64,000 nt of DNA, taken from assembly GCF_013300725.1 (NCBI RefSeq), contig NZ_JAAIMM010000014.1, positions 1 to 64,000 on the forward strand, written 5' to 3'. Made by a program: the position numbers and the translations under genes. The stretch comes from Allocoprococcus comes (lineage in GTDB: Bacteria > Bacillota > Clostridia > Lachnospirales > Lachnospiraceae). Shown here piece after piece: positions 48,201 to 55,133 of this stretch. The notes beneath the pieces are model-generated. The model saw only the letters and a list, made by a program, of their open reading frames with translations, was not told the origin of the DNA and did not search any database. Position 1 is the first letter of the stretch, and each line of letters opens with the position of its first letter.

Positions 48201-49017
48201 GAGTAACCGATGCCATCTGTCCACGGTCCGACTTATTCTGATCAATGGACCATCCGTTTTTCCGAAGATCATATGGCGATACAACCATGCTGAAAAGCTT
48301 TTTGTCACTTCCTTTTAAATAGAAAGTAATCTCATAGCTTACGTCCAGACTGTTGCCGACATTACTTGACCAGTTCAGCGACAACCGTTCACTGTTCTGA
48401 AGACTGATCGTTGCAATACGAAGCTTCGTTGTACCAAGATTGACTGCATTTACCGTATCATCTGCAGAATAATAACCAAGCAGTCGTTTGCTTCTGCTTT
48501 CATATTCCCTGTCAAGCATGGTAAGCGAATGGTTTTCATCTTTCTCGGCATAATTCAGACTGTCGCATTTTGTTGCATAAAATGCAGAATACACTTCACC
48601 GGATTCGATATCAATTTCAATTGCGATTGCACCTTTGTATATATCTTTATCATAAGTATAATCATCGATCAGCGTAAGCACCGGATTCTTCTTTGAATTC
48701 TTGCTGTCATAAGAATCTGCATCCAGCGTGATCGCATAAATTTTACCATTCAGCTTCAGATCCGAGCCGCTATACTTGATCCCTTTTTTCTCAACCTGCT
48801 TCTTAAAGCTGTCCCATTGACCGGATGACCGGTAATAGGTAAGCTTCGACTCTGCTGCCAGATAGACTGTCCTGGCATTCTCCTCATTCTTTCTGAATTC
48901 CGCTTTCCGCCAGTAATTAATAAAAAACGGAACTGCGATTGCTACAATGATCGAAAGGATGATGAGTACTACAACCAGTTCTACCATTGTAAAACCTTTT
49001 TTTCTGTTTTTTCTCAT
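39205..49017 (-). CDS. Giant prepilin-anchored GLUG-repeat adhesin
   Basis: A 3270-residue protein, first gene of the pilus operon. Residues 1-8 are a short leader; KKG/FTMVELVVVLIILSI is a canonical prepilin site with Glu5 and a full hydrophobic helix. Residues about 60-560 form a non-repeated globular region. Residues about 565-2080 are tens of GLUG-type repeats (variants of GGIVGYN and VGGIAGLN, spaced roughly 25-50 residues), expected to fold as a long beta-solenoid. From about 2250 to the end are beta-sandwich segments resembling fibronectin type III repeats (for example APVLDQKDG and EKPGQPSVV). I infer a PilD-processed tip subunit carrying a fibrous adhesin. RBS AGGTG lies seven bases upstream. 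Confidence 0.88.
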   Translation of the reverse strand: MRKNRKKGFTMVELVVVLIILSIIVAIAVPFFINYWRKAEFRKNEENARTVYLAAESKLTYYRSSGQWDSFKKQVEKKGIKYSGSDLKLNGKIYAITLDADSYDSKNSKKNPVLTLIDDYTYDKDIYKGAIAIEIDIESGEVYSAFYATKCDSLNYAEKDENHSLTMLDREYESRSKRLLGYYSADDTVNAVNLGTTKLRIATISLQNSERLSLNWSSNVGNSLDVSYEITFYLKGSDKKLFSMVVSPYDLRKNGWSIDQNKSDRGQMASVTLKDENNKESEGWEFPLTYSDNKYSLVLDAMMSAKTQATLASDPSAYEKTLSTSICRLASMTLAKDLAKAQNIYATVKATSYAGKDSANLIQKEYKDSESVSSNTANTMYADSTSQNDVKIAAYRHLSNIRYYAEKGNPTFILTNKNMDWTSAGTGVYQLTQQTSGNVSGQKNILKLAWKENSKTSASDFPVIAELPAGYTLKGKGGSTLLSNLKLGEDSIIDDTTADELQTAAAVQKTGRTETKAAGQVSRPEYLGLFCEVKGTIEQVTLQNPKLTFGTEKADTRKYSSLKGIGILAGRSEGNISDTAVTGKDTAVNVSLEQTGAGASDRSAMAAVGGVIGTMANADGTKVAAGQATKLSMSGNMNVTLPDTADKSAARGIGGIVGYASLPTKKNGAKIEECENHANINGNYCTGGIAGKVTGTLEAATYQDGVLREMSDLTDCSNDGLVLCTASSATDGSEEGKYFGGVVGYGKQTLLYGASSAAGQTGYVYDVTQKDELLRGEYVGGIIGYGNISMLANCSTKSGGYVLGSRYVGGIAGGLRGLDQAIRAHGGVSVTTNGNYVIGNSYVGGIVGENADAVVLTDCINNGVAAGYEEYIGGIVGYNANGATISDCASYLSDYDNSIYNTIVNNWEAKADYAGGIAGYNDGNILFSEESQNITVKSVSSIVVGEDYVGGVVGFNDVNARISVNYTLIGGRIYAFGKCAGGAFGLNASASVTESDLKIRPRSVEGQLFVGGCIGANLVNTNNDLVMDGIHTDNILGTIKGKAFCGGVVGYISTYSTTEGELRENADKLLPELSADNIPVYASGYTNTNTAKITVTTTNNLPITASLYTGGILGYSEKNSRIVVKNCTNSGNISLTSAVFGESIGTVKLGTFAKNEISPGINLPDEAENLELHLAGGIVGVNLKNQIIDNCTNKGSLSGFTGIGGVVGLNAGLIYQCTLSEHFGNAALSYVGGIAGLNIGSDTTFKDGTRSYTAGTIEKCSTMSGKTISGNQNLGGIVGWNLTKGVIRKNTSYANISGTSDNVGGIAGRNSGTIQVAEDENISRSIRSSHGTNVGGIIGINEKTGTLSVTGDGGTNGEIVAVGSGARITGYENVGGIVGNYLGQDSLGQSGTQYLVCKASQVRATRGMVGGIVGTTGGNVTNTINRAGKVTADSGYAGGITAVNAARISNSKDYGSVSSSSGYAGGIAAQNEEDGIIENCNVQGTKTKKTEIYSLGVMDAGAICAVNNGTILGSAPEENVVISGSAVNIGGITGLNNGTIGDLRATGNLTEITAMPEINVQQTALVVGSVAGMNQGTVARVSVKGVDFKNFSGYKYLGGVVGSNGNATVLQDGANDVSVINCTYSGEIKEASSEAGNSYGGISGINYALLRDNEVTYIKMNIQGVYSATSSNTAEQKEALSSHAGGITGKNEENGCIEGCMLADNESSSLTAETGMLGGVTGFNKGEIVMSGSGKTSEIIYDNEQEDTLDAMNLRARNSGLKEDGSKYINYNNWLSRKIYSDNTSITSGKLQMYMNANGNLGGITAFNGTTGSVNKCVSGNWFILNKSQALSVGTGGIIGMNESENDSTYLINGAFVGRELSNGISNRFAGGIIGNQNNSTSSDWNIKNCINYGTIYCYNTHYSGGIMGQWTGTGGTIEKCRNYGNLQTTFGADWIGASGGIVAQLYHPYEQNTYNVISCNNYGSIYKQNGSSGSGANDSAGILGNITTYRTANVSRGQSFIVQILDCINESGVQIYSASMASGIFGFLSCDNANGTAIQTSTQNVVMRIERCRNFGNKLNGDNFATGIFGDRYSENNAAGASWSENTIVKDCYSLNLGSNNYNKTKYPIYSAASDFTKKGRPKAMPEENRKGNYYLDGSNSTNPWAFTNIRISKSKSGSGSTQNGLTEGGLQSYGKGDWKDFNTYTFDYFFMYDMDREQYFATYIYPQKTVNGSSCRLDDRYIKYNNEVIGEVLFYLDKGEVPTWNKLYGTYISTPDNVLVEDTRTSYRRLEGIVSDSGTEKILAPASAEATVADGKILMLVTPNDLVGAATPEKCDPFAYVVSITDEQGMTKEHVMYTEEASFDIPAGMSGTLKIAVRSKSMYDNIKESDPITAEVRQGEGILPTPDVKVELIETGTGSGQYTYRYSLNNLDVYNKKYSGWQVKISLFGRYETLILDAKNPTGKLSIDYSEKWYQINAQAIGEDYQSSTLTSVPVYLPNYQPQIKVGTYNGNDRVKATTSISGSSLDDLKINVTLEGANTNIVETPTIYRAELIGTWKSGTSEKQNVVFAKTDMMSVSKGNAVATFANLPDYLRDASNLKIRLWYSQSGLGPVYTYYDVDTESAANITELAGVEEQTDGTEKCEWKYSFSTVLKNNSGYFNDYNYTSGRLFTWLAAPVLDQKDGSNLEPTYDDENRMQYTFSWDKNVAATSDPKYKIEMTGIDADGKEVTIDTTAYKESGRSFTADGDDWNYTQIRLKVTRIGDASKGQIGLSTTATYNVSQRLEKPGQPSVVNVDENELNYSVSWEKIADETYCMGYQIYVREYSNSGEPGKETAMGDVVSKHEAKDGSYSKTIDLEAYAGKRIVVYLVAKTSNKNVYVDSAPGVTYELEIPSRLAAPVLNRWQVSWTHDKEKPVDAEDFKNGTADGLRIDITASKESIPPGGSAYLLKAYVYNTQADAEASTVENPGKNVVKIYPQTYEDNFVPVQMNMENAQDYYHFMNNFSIRYAGKWIAYYTRISSGNSSVSSQWVKVGTVQLPYVKLTAPEVEADTVEEEETVKVTDTPEVPSHEEDWNAESTVLKWSSIDCAEVYSINLKGKLTETEAGQDNKLEGKLRVIETTETVDGEEQKKVELQQYVYRKVKEKTETSEEEWKWIWENVKEKEDDSQEDVPDEEKIHTFEPEVYNVTIESNYVSDSGAYNYYTITLKPVIIAEPDGKGGFRYTLKLPDLESVKDTNKVSVEHDNFIVTETAVFKADVLANVKAEDAGSGNGSDAYVASKETEIKWSR

Positions 49018-49069
49018 ATTCGTACACCTGCTATATATTCATTCGTCAAATTCTAATTATACATAGTAG

Positions 49070-49078
49070 ATTATAGCA
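49070..49078 (-). promoter_or_regulatory. Extended -10 promoter of the pilus operon
   Basis: TGCTATAAT on the minus strand is a perfect extended -10 box, about 50 bases before the giant prepilin start. No good -35 box is visible at the proper spacing, which fits extended -10 promoters. The rest of 49018-49297 is AT-rich and holds the terminator of the preceding locus. Confidence 0.6.
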
Positions 49079-49196
49079 GTTCTTTCGCAAAAAAACAGCA
49101 TCATTTTTAATGTTATTTGTAATTTTTTCTCGCTTTTTTTCTCATGACTCTGCATTTCTCCGCCATTTGTCATGTTCTTCTGCTATTTTAACTTTC

Positions 49197-49226
49197 AAAA
49201 AAAGAAAATCCTTCTCAGATCTTTCT
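49197..49226 (-). terminator. Terminator after the nitrogenase-like locus
   Basis: AGAAA-ATC pairs with GATTTTCT (one bulged base) around TGAGAAG, followed by seven T residues on the minus strand. It separates the nitrogenase-like locus from the pilus operon. Confidence 0.65.
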
Positions 49227-49297
49227 CCAAAAAGCATTTTCTCTTTTTACAGATATTCTTTTTTCATAACCGCTGCTTCGGCACGCATATCCGGTCC

Positions 49298-50413
49298 TTA
49301 AACCAGTTTTCCCAGCACCGGAAGCTTTTTCAGATAAATCCTTCCGGAAAATGCAATATGCGGCAGCTCATAAAATTCACAGTTCTTCGGACAGATCGGT
49401 TTATATAACGGATCTGCCACAATGATCTCAGCAGCTTTCAATGCCTCTTCCATCTCTTCTTCTCCATGAACCCATCTGTCCCCATCTGCCAGTAAGCCAT
49501 CTGTTTCTTCCAGTGGACAAAGCACCTCCACACGGCAGTCATACTTTTCTTCGATTCCTGCCGCCAGGGATTCCATGATCACAGGCTCCCCGATCAACGT
49601 CACCTTCCGATCTTTTCTTCCCTGCATCCGGTCTTTTCGATATGATATCTGCTCTTTTTCTTCCAGTGCTTTCGCAATCCGCTCTGTATAAGAACCAATC
49701 GGCGTTCCAACCACATACGGGGTTCCGAACTTTTCTTCCAGCACCTTCGCTGCACGAAGTCCGACTGAAGATACCACCAGATTCACCTCTGCTTCTCCTG
49801 CCTGCAAAAATGCATCCGGTTCATCTCCCATTGCCCAGGTGGACAGCACCTTCCATCCACAGGCTTTCAGGTTCTCTTTCAGCACCTCTACATGAGATAC
49901 CGGTCCAAAATCCAGCGGTGTCACACCAAGCAGATTGACGGTGCGCGCCTGAATCCGTCCTGTCTTTTCCCCGGTAAATCTCTTCGCGATCTCTTCTAAT
50001 GCAATTCCTGCCCCATACACATAATCATGCATTCCGTTCGTCGGTACTGCAAATGCAGGAATTCCGGTTTCTTCCTCCAGTACCTGCGCCAGTGCCGGAA
50101 AATCGGTTCCATTCATATACGGAATCGGGGACCCTGCAAGGGCAATAAATTTTGGATGCAGCTCCCTTGCTGCCTCTTTGATATCATCCAGAAATTTTTG
50201 ATCATTTCCCATGATCGCATCAATTTCTGTCAGACCGGAAATATAGATCAGACTGTCCTGATCGTACCAGCGGATCTCATCGTGAGTGTTGTAGGTCGAA
50301 TTGCATCCGGACGGATCGTGCATGACCGTCATGCCACCCAGCTCATAAAGTGCCGAACACACGCCGGATACGTCCGCTGTATAAATTGGTATGATTCGAT
50401 AAGATTGTCTCAT
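49298..50413 (-). CDS. Nitrogenase component 1-like subunit, set 2 (NifK-like)
   Basis: A roughly 371-residue member of the oxidoreductase/nitrogenase component 1 family. It begins with a short strand and LYELGGMTVMHDPSGC, where C37 corresponds to the first P-cluster-type cysteine; the second conserved position reads GSPIPYMNGTDF, lacking the cysteine found in NifD/NifK. It is clearly paralogous to 57993-59033 (same LYELGG and GC at residue 37). The ATG at 50413 overlaps the upstream stop as ATGA, which fixes the start. With 50410-51750 it should form a heterodimer reduced by the NifH-like protein. The substrate is unknown. Confidence 0.82.
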   Translation of the reverse strand: MRQSYRIIPIYTADVSGVCSALYELGGMTVMHDPSGCNSTYNTHDEIRWYDQDSLIYISGLTEIDAIMGNDQKFLDDIKEAARELHPKFIALAGSPIPYMNGTDFPALAQVLEEETGIPAFAVPTNGMHDYVYGAGIALEEIAKRFTGEKTGRIQARTVNLLGVTPLDFGPVSHVEVLKENLKACGWKVLSTWAMGDEPDAFLQAGEAEVNLVVSSVGLRAAKVLEEKFGTPYVVGTPIGSYTERIAKALEEKEQISYRKDRMQGRKDRKVTLIGEPVIMESLAAGIEEKYDCRVEVLCPLEETDGLLADGDRWVHGEEEMEEALKAAEIIVADPLYKPICPKNCEFYELPHIAFSGRIYLKKLPVLGKLV

Positions 50414-51750
50414 ATGCAGCTTTCGCACCCCCATCCTTTTCGCACAACCAGATCTTCCGTGTCTTTTTCTTCGGTAAATGCTTCGACCATAAGCTCTGCT
50501 GTCCTGCGGATCCCGTCAAATCCGTAAAGACCGCCGCCCTGTACCATATTGACAAAATACGGACTTCCGGTGAACCACGCCGCCTTCTGTCCGATCGCCA
50601 GTATTTTTTCATCCGATTTTCGTGGGAGTACACGCATTTTCACCTGGATCGTTGCAATCAGCTGAATCTCCGGTGCATGCTCCTTCAGCCACCCAAACTC
50701 CTCTTTTTCTTCCGGACTGATGGAGTCCAGATAAATCCGTGTCACCCGGAAACCATGAGTAAGCAGAAGCTTTGCAAGTCCCAGTGGACGCGGATGGTAC
50801 AGATAATCAATGGCAACCGCAGTGTCTCCGATCACCTCATGCGCCTTTTCCAGTGCCCTTTCACAGGCAGCAATTTCCTCTTCTACTGAAATCGTTTCCT
50901 CCAGCTTTCCATAGCCCATTGCCTGGCAGAAATTTTCCAGCTGTGCTGTGATCTCTTCATAATCAAAACTGCCCGGCAGATACAGGTATGGCCGTTTCAG
51001 ACGCTTTGAAAGCACTTCCGCACCATACTTAGATGGTGGATAAGAAGATACAAAAAGTTTTCCTTCGGAAAGTGCCAGATAGTCTTCCCAGTTTTTACAT
51101 CCCGGCAGTTCCCGGAAGCTTCCCTGATGTGCCCGGACGATTCGTTTCAGATCTGCATTTTTTCCCAGTTCGAAATCACTGCCTAGAAAACTCACGGCTT
51201 TTTCATCTGCTTTTCGCTTTGGAAGTGGTTCATAAATCGCCTTTCTCAGCTTCTGATCCGGTGTAGGTCCATGTTTCTGCATGATCGGATCCATATAACA
51301 GCGGATAAACGTAATCTCCGGGAACCTCTCCTCCAGTTCCTGAAACACCCGTTCCAGGTCGCATCCCAGAAAATGATGCAGACAGACGGTAAATAAAAGA
51401 ACTGCTTTCGGTTTTTCTTCCAGCTTATTCAGCACATCTGTCACGCCTTCGATGGTGATGTCCTCCAGATTTCCATTTAACAGATTCTCTTCTTTTACGA
51501 TCACAAAGGAAAACCGGTCAGCCGCATTCATTTCCGCCGCTGTCAGCACCACACCCCGCATGCAGTTATCCGCACAGACATAGATCTGTCTTGCCTCCGG
51601 CATCAGCATTCCGGTATGCACGATGTTCCAGTTGCCGTGAACCGGCGAGTTAAATTCAAGCCCCGGTGCAAATGGAACCGGAAATGCGGCATCCTTGATG
51701 GCTACTGCCGCGCCTTTTTCATCCACCGGATGTCCTACCCGTTTTAACAT
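50410..51750 (-). CDS. Nitrogenase component 1-like subunit, set 2 (NifD-like)
   Basis: A roughly 446-residue component 1-like protein. Candidate cluster ligands are C59 and C63 (VCADNCMRG) and C123 and C130 (TVCLHHFLGCDLERV), in the positions of the conserved NifD cysteines. It ends in WGCESCI, a two-cysteine tail not seen in its paralogue at 59035-60315. FNSPVHGNW near residue 33 matches FNSPGAEGF of the paralogue. The start at 51750 overlaps the NifH-like stop by seven bases. nifE/nifN/nifB partners are absent, so a classical FeMo-cofactor is unlikely. Confidence 0.8.
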   Translation of the reverse strand: MLKRVGHPVDEKGAAVAIKDAAFPVPFAPGLEFNSPVHGNWNIVHTGMLMPEARQIYVCADNCMRGVVLTAAEMNAADRFSFVIVKEENLLNGNLEDITIEGVTDVLNKLEEKPKAVLLFTVCLHHFLGCDLERVFQELEERFPEITFIRCYMDPIMQKHGPTPDQKLRKAIYEPLPKRKADEKAVSFLGSDFELGKNADLKRIVRAHQGSFRELPGCKNWEDYLALSEGKLFVSSYPPSKYGAEVLSKRLKRPYLYLPGSFDYEEITAQLENFCQAMGYGKLEETISVEEEIAACERALEKAHEVIGDTAVAIDYLYHPRPLGLAKLLLTHGFRVTRIYLDSISPEEKEEFGWLKEHAPEIQLIATIQVKMRVLPRKSDEKILAIGQKAAWFTGSPYFVNMVQGGGLYGFDGIRRTAELMVEAFTEEKDTEDLVVRKGWGCESCI

Positions 51751-52511
51751 GGCTTCTCCTCTCCGCACACTGCAAGGATCTGATCTGCCAGCTTCCGGTA
51801 TTCCTCTGCCATCTGGGAATCCGGTGCGTATTCCAGCAGAACCTTGCCGGCTTCTTCTGCTTCCATCACAAGTTCGCTCCGGTCAAGCCGTCCAATGATC
51901 TGCGTGTGAAAATCCCCTGCAAGCTCCTGCACCTTTTCTTCCTCTCTCGGAACCTCTCTTTTATTTAAAATAATACCGCCAAGGGAGGCATATCCCCGGT
52001 TCTTGAAATTCTCTACTGCCATTGCAATATTGGCCCCGGCATGGATCGCCATATTTTCACCGGATGTGATGATGAATACCTGATCCGCATAGCCCTTTCG
52101 CATCGGCATGGAAAAGCCACCGCAGACTACATCACCAAGTACATCATATAACACGATATCCGGCTGGTAGGTCTCATAAGCACCGGTTTCTTCCAGCTTC
52201 TCAAGGGCGGTGATGATCCCGCGTCCTGCACATCCAAGTCCCGGTGTCGGTCCACCTGCTTCCACACAGACCACACCTGCATAGCCAACCGTAACCATAT
52301 CTTCCAGTTTCAGATTCTGTTTCTTCTGTTGGAACATTTCCAGTACGGTCGGAATCTCCTTTCCGTGCCGGAGCTGGATGGTCGAATCCGCCTTCGGATC
52401 ACAGCCGATCTGCATGACCTTGTATCCTTTTTCGGCAAGTGCCACCGCAAGATTGGATACGGTTGTGGATTTTCCGATCCCGCCTTTTCCGTACACTGCT
52501 ATCTTTTTCAT
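51744..52511 (-). CDS. NifH-like reductase, set 2
   Basis: A 255-residue P-loop ATPase of the NifH/BchL/CfbC family. It has GKGGIGKS at residues 8-15, CDPKADST near 37, and the two cysteines C94 (GLGCAGRG) and C130 (DVVCGGF) that hold a subunit-bridging [4Fe-4S] cluster in the homodimer. It would pass electrons, with ATP hydrolysis, to the component 1-like pair encoded immediately downstream. The start shares an ATGA overlap with the TM1266-type gene. The C-terminus ends in Cys. Confidence 0.9.
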   Translation of the reverse strand: MKKIAVYGKGGIGKSTTVSNLAVALAEKGYKVMQIGCDPKADSTIQLRHGKEIPTVLEMFQQKKQNLKLEDMVTVGYAGVVCVEAGGPTPGLGCAGRGIITALEKLEETGAYETYQPDIVLYDVLGDVVCGGFSMPMRKGYADQVFIITSGENMAIHAGANIAMAVENFKNRGYASLGGIILNKREVPREEEKVQELAGDFHTQIIGRLDRSELVMEAEEAGKVLLEYAPDSQMAEEYRKLADQILAVCGEEKPC

Positions 52512-52780
52512 TCCGCTTTTTCCTCCGCTTTCGTAATGACGTTCGAGTACGCCGTTTTTGTGGATACCCCATTCAGACGCCCGATCTTACCAGACAGGGC
52601 ACTGATCGTATCCTGCGGTGCATCAATGGCAATACTGATGATGTTGATTCCCCTCTGACGATATGGAATTCCCATTCTTCCAATGATATACTCTCCTGCT
52701 TCATGCAGGTAATGGTTCAGTTCCTCAATCGCGGCAGGATTCTCCACAATGATCGAAATGACTGCTACCCTGGTGTCCAT
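52508..52780 (-). CDS. TM1266-type small regulator (iron-only hydrogenase system regulator family)
   Basis: A 90-residue ACT-like protein. The segments RVAVISIIVENP, GEYIIGRMGIPYRQRG, IDAPQDTISALSGKIGRLNGVS match the family usually found next to [FeFe]-hydrogenase maturation genes. I start at 52780, where AAAGGAG lies upstream; the longer open frame back to 52951 only reads through the inverted repeat at 52883-52947. No hydE, hydF, hydG or FeFe hydrogenase gene is present in the window, so here it probably serves the nitrogenase-like genes to which it is translationally coupled. Confidence 0.82.
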   Translation of the reverse strand: MDTRVAVISIIVENPAAIEELNHYLHEAGEYIIGRMGIPYRQRGINIISIAIDAPQDTISALSGKIGRLNGVSTKTAYSNVITKAEEKAE

Positions 52781-52882
52781 GAAAATGTCTCCTTTCTTTT
52801 CTGAAATGTCAGGTCGATTCTTTTTTTGAAATGCCAGCTCGATTCCGCTTCGCTTCATCTCACTGTATGGCATCCGCCATAT

Positions 52883-52947
52883 GGAGGGTAAAAAATGCAA
52901 GCGCTTATACAAGCGAGCTTGTAACACGCCTGCACTTTTTACCCTCC
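52883..52947. repeat. Long inverted repeat between hypE and the TM1266-type gene
   Basis: GGAGGGTAAAAA (52883-52894) pairs exactly with 52936-52947, followed inward by TGCA/TGCA and an inner ACAAGC/GCTTGT hairpin. It begins 15 bases past the hypE stop codon. No T-run follows the stem on the minus strand, so a plain terminator is doubtful. Confidence 0.7.
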
Positions 52948-52961
52948 GCATTTCAGATTGT

Positions 52962-53981
52962 TTAGCATATCCGGGGAAGCAGCTCTCCGCCCGGCTGTGG
53001 CAGAAGTGCCTGCGTTCCGATTTCTGTAGTCATAACAACTTTGCCCGGCTGCTCTGCCGTCACTTCTCCGATGATCGCTGCATTCTGTGAGTACGGGCAT
53101 TTGTGCAGGGCTTCTACGATTTTTTCTGCCTCTGCTTTCGGTGCCATGATAACCATTCTTCCCTCGCATGCAAGATAAAGTGGCTCCAGACCGAGCATTC
53201 CACAAACTCCCTTCACTTCCGGTGCAACCGGAACTTTTTCAGCATCCAGACGGATTCCAACATTACTCTGTCCTGCAATCTCATAGAGTACCGTTCCAAC
53301 TCCGCCTCTTGTCGCATCGCGGATCACATGCAGGTCATGGGTTGCATGCATCACTTCTTCTACGGTATGCCACAGTGGTGCGCAGTCACTGGTCACATCA
53401 GCTTCGATTCCGAAGTCTTCTCTTGCAAGGAGGATCGTGCATCCGTGGCGTCCCACATCTCCGGTTACGATAATTGCATCTCCCGGCTGTGCCAGTTCTC
53501 CTCCGACTTTTACGCCGTCCTCGATCTGTCCCATTCCGGTTGTTGTGATAAATACACCGTCTACCTGTCCTTTTCCTGCTACCTTGGTATCTCCGGATAC
53601 AATGCGGACACCGGCTTCTTTTGCTGTTTTCTCCATGGCTGCTGCAATTTCTTCCAGTTTTTCCATCGGGAATCCTTCTTCAATGACGAATGCGCAGGTC
53701 AGATAAAGCGGTTTTGCTCCCATGCATGCCAGATCGTTGACGGTACCACAGATGGAAAGCTTTCCGATATTTCCGCCCGGGAAAAATGCAGGCGATACGA
53801 TAAATCCATCTGTGGATACTGCCATCTTTCCGACCGGAGGTACAAGAACTGCTGCATCATCTGCAGTCAGATCCGGATTGGCAAAATGTGCTGCAAATAC
53901 TTTATCGATCAGCTCTGAAGTCTGCTTTCCGCCGGCTCCGTGTGCCATGGTTACTGTCTGGGTTTCTATTTTATTTTCCAT
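52962..53981 (-). CDS. hypE: Hydrogenase maturation protein HypE
   Basis: Dehydrates the thiocarboxamide on its C-terminal cysteine to thiocyanate, giving the cyanide ligands for Fe(CN)2CO. The 339-residue PurM-like protein has TMAHGAGGKQT near the start, STDGFIVSPAFFPGGNIGKL, RDATRGGVGT near 235 and the required terminal PRIC, so the reactive cysteine is intact. AAGGA precedes the ATG. It follows hypD across a 99-base gap that holds a 16-base direct repeat. It would act with HypF, whose gene lies further upstream in the same direction. Confidence 0.95.
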   Translation of the reverse strand: MENKIETQTVTMAHGAGGKQTSELIDKVFAAHFANPDLTADDAAVLVPPVGKMAVSTDGFIVSPAFFPGGNIGKLSICGTVNDLACMGAKPLYLTCAFVIEEGFPMEKLEEIAAAMEKTAKEAGVRIVSGDTKVAGKGQVDGVFITTTGMGQIEDGVKVGGELAQPGDAIIVTGDVGRHGCTILLAREDFGIEADVTSDCAPLWHTVEEVMHATHDLHVIRDATRGGVGTVLYEIAGQSNVGIRLDAEKVPVAPEVKGVCGMLGLEPLYLACEGRMVIMAPKAEAEKIVEALHKCPYSQNAAIIGEVTAEQPGKVVMTTEIGTQALLPQPGGELLPRIC

Positions 53982-54018
53982 TTTAAAATTCCTTCTCTCT
54001 TAGTTGTTTCCGCATATA

Positions 54019-54074
54019 TGATACCGGATTGTTCCGGTGTTCCATTCCTTCTTTTCCCTGATACCGGATTGTTC
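54019..54074. repeat. 16-base direct repeat in the hypD-hypE gap
   Basis: TGATACCGGATTGTTC occurs at 54019-54034 and again at 54059-54074, exactly 40 bases apart (about four helical turns). The minus-strand form of the first copy includes CCGG-AACAAT-CCGG, a small dyad. It could be paired operators or a duplication. Confidence 0.6.
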
Positions 54075-54080
54075 TGACTT

Positions 54081-55133
54081 TTATCCCCTGGTATCATACA
54101 TGAAATAAGCCGAACATGCGCCCTCGCCGGATACCATGCAGGCTCCTACCGGGTGCTGTGGTGTACATACCTTGCCAAATACCTTGCAGTCGGACGGTTT
54201 GCATTTTCCCTGCAGTACATCTCCGCAGCGGCATGCCGGATTTGCTTTTCCTTCGATCTTTGGCATATTGTATTTCTTTCTTGCATCAAAAGCTTCCCAT
54301 TCTTCTCTCAGCTGCATGCCAGATCCCGGAATAATTCCAAGACCTCTCCACTCGCTGTCGCAGCCTTCCATCAGTTCATCTACCAGTCTCTGTGCCTCAC
54401 GGCTTCCTTCTCTGGTGACAACTCTCGGATAGCAGTTTACGAAGAACGGCTTTCCTTCCTGAAAACGCACCAGAGCAACCGCAAGTGCGGTAAGCAGTTC
54501 TTTTGCGGTAAATCCGGCTACCACTCCGCTGACACCTTCTTCTGTCAGCTGTTCACAGAGTTCGGTCCCTGTGATTGCATTGACATGGCCCGGATATAAG
54601 AATACATCGGCACTTCCTTTGAGTGCCTCATAAGCTCCCGGCATAGTCTTATTGGCAACCAGAAGGGAATAATTGGAAATCCCATCTTCCTTTGCCTGTT
54701 TAACCGAAAGACATCCAGCCGGTGTGGTTGTCTCAAATCCAACTGACAGGAATGTCACCTGTTCTTCCGGATGCTCTTTGGCGTATTTTTCAGCATCTGC
54801 CGGGGAGTAGACGATATGGATCTTTGCACCTTTTTCTCTGGCTCCGGCAAGGCTCATCTGGCTTCCCGGTACGCGGACCAGATCGCCGAAGGTACAGATC
54901 GTCACATTTTTCTCTAATGCCAGATAAATTGCTTCATCGATAAAACTGACCGGTGTCACGCAGACCGGACATCCCGGTCCCGAGATCAGTTCTACCTGCT
55001 TTGGCAAAAGTTTCCTGATCCCCAGACGGAAAATCTCATGGGTATGGGTTCCACAAACTTCCATGATCCGCACTGATGGTCCGTCATAATTTTCTATGAT
55101 CTCTCTGGCTGTTCGTTTCTTCTGTTCTTCCAT
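54081..55133 (-). CDS. hypD: Hydrogenase maturation protein HypD
   Basis: [4Fe-4S] protein that, with HypC, scaffolds the Fe(CN)2CO unit. The 350-residue protein has MEVCGTHTHEIFR near residue 24, GPGCPVCVTP near 52, SVGFETTTPA near 130, and the C-terminal cysteine-rich block CRCGDVLQGKCKPSDCKVFG followed by GACMVSGEGACSAY. All conserved cysteines appear present. Its start overlaps the hypC stop by one base (TAATG), so the two are coupled. Confidence 0.96.
   Translation of the reverse strand: MEEQKKRTAREIIENYDGPSVRIMEVCGTHTHEIFRLGIRKLLPKQVELISGPGCPVCVTPVSFIDEAIYLALEKNVTICTFGDLVRVPGSQMSLAGAREKGAKIHIVYSPADAEKYAKEHPEEQVTFLSVGFETTTPAGCLSVKQAKEDGISNYSLLVANKTMPGAYEALKGSADVFLYPGHVNAITGTELCEQLTEEGVSGVVAGFTAKELLTALAVALVRFQEGKPFFVNCYPRVVTREGSREAQRLVDELMEGCDSEWRGLGIIPGSGMQLREEWEAFDARKKYNMPKIEGKANPACRCGDVLQGKCKPSDCKVFGKVCTPQHPVGACMVSGEGACSAYFMYDTRG

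Noticed and set aside
52781-52951. N-terminal extension of the TM1266-type protein
   Set aside because: It translates the inverted repeat at 52883-52947; the ATG at 52780 has a proper ribosome site and matches the family start.
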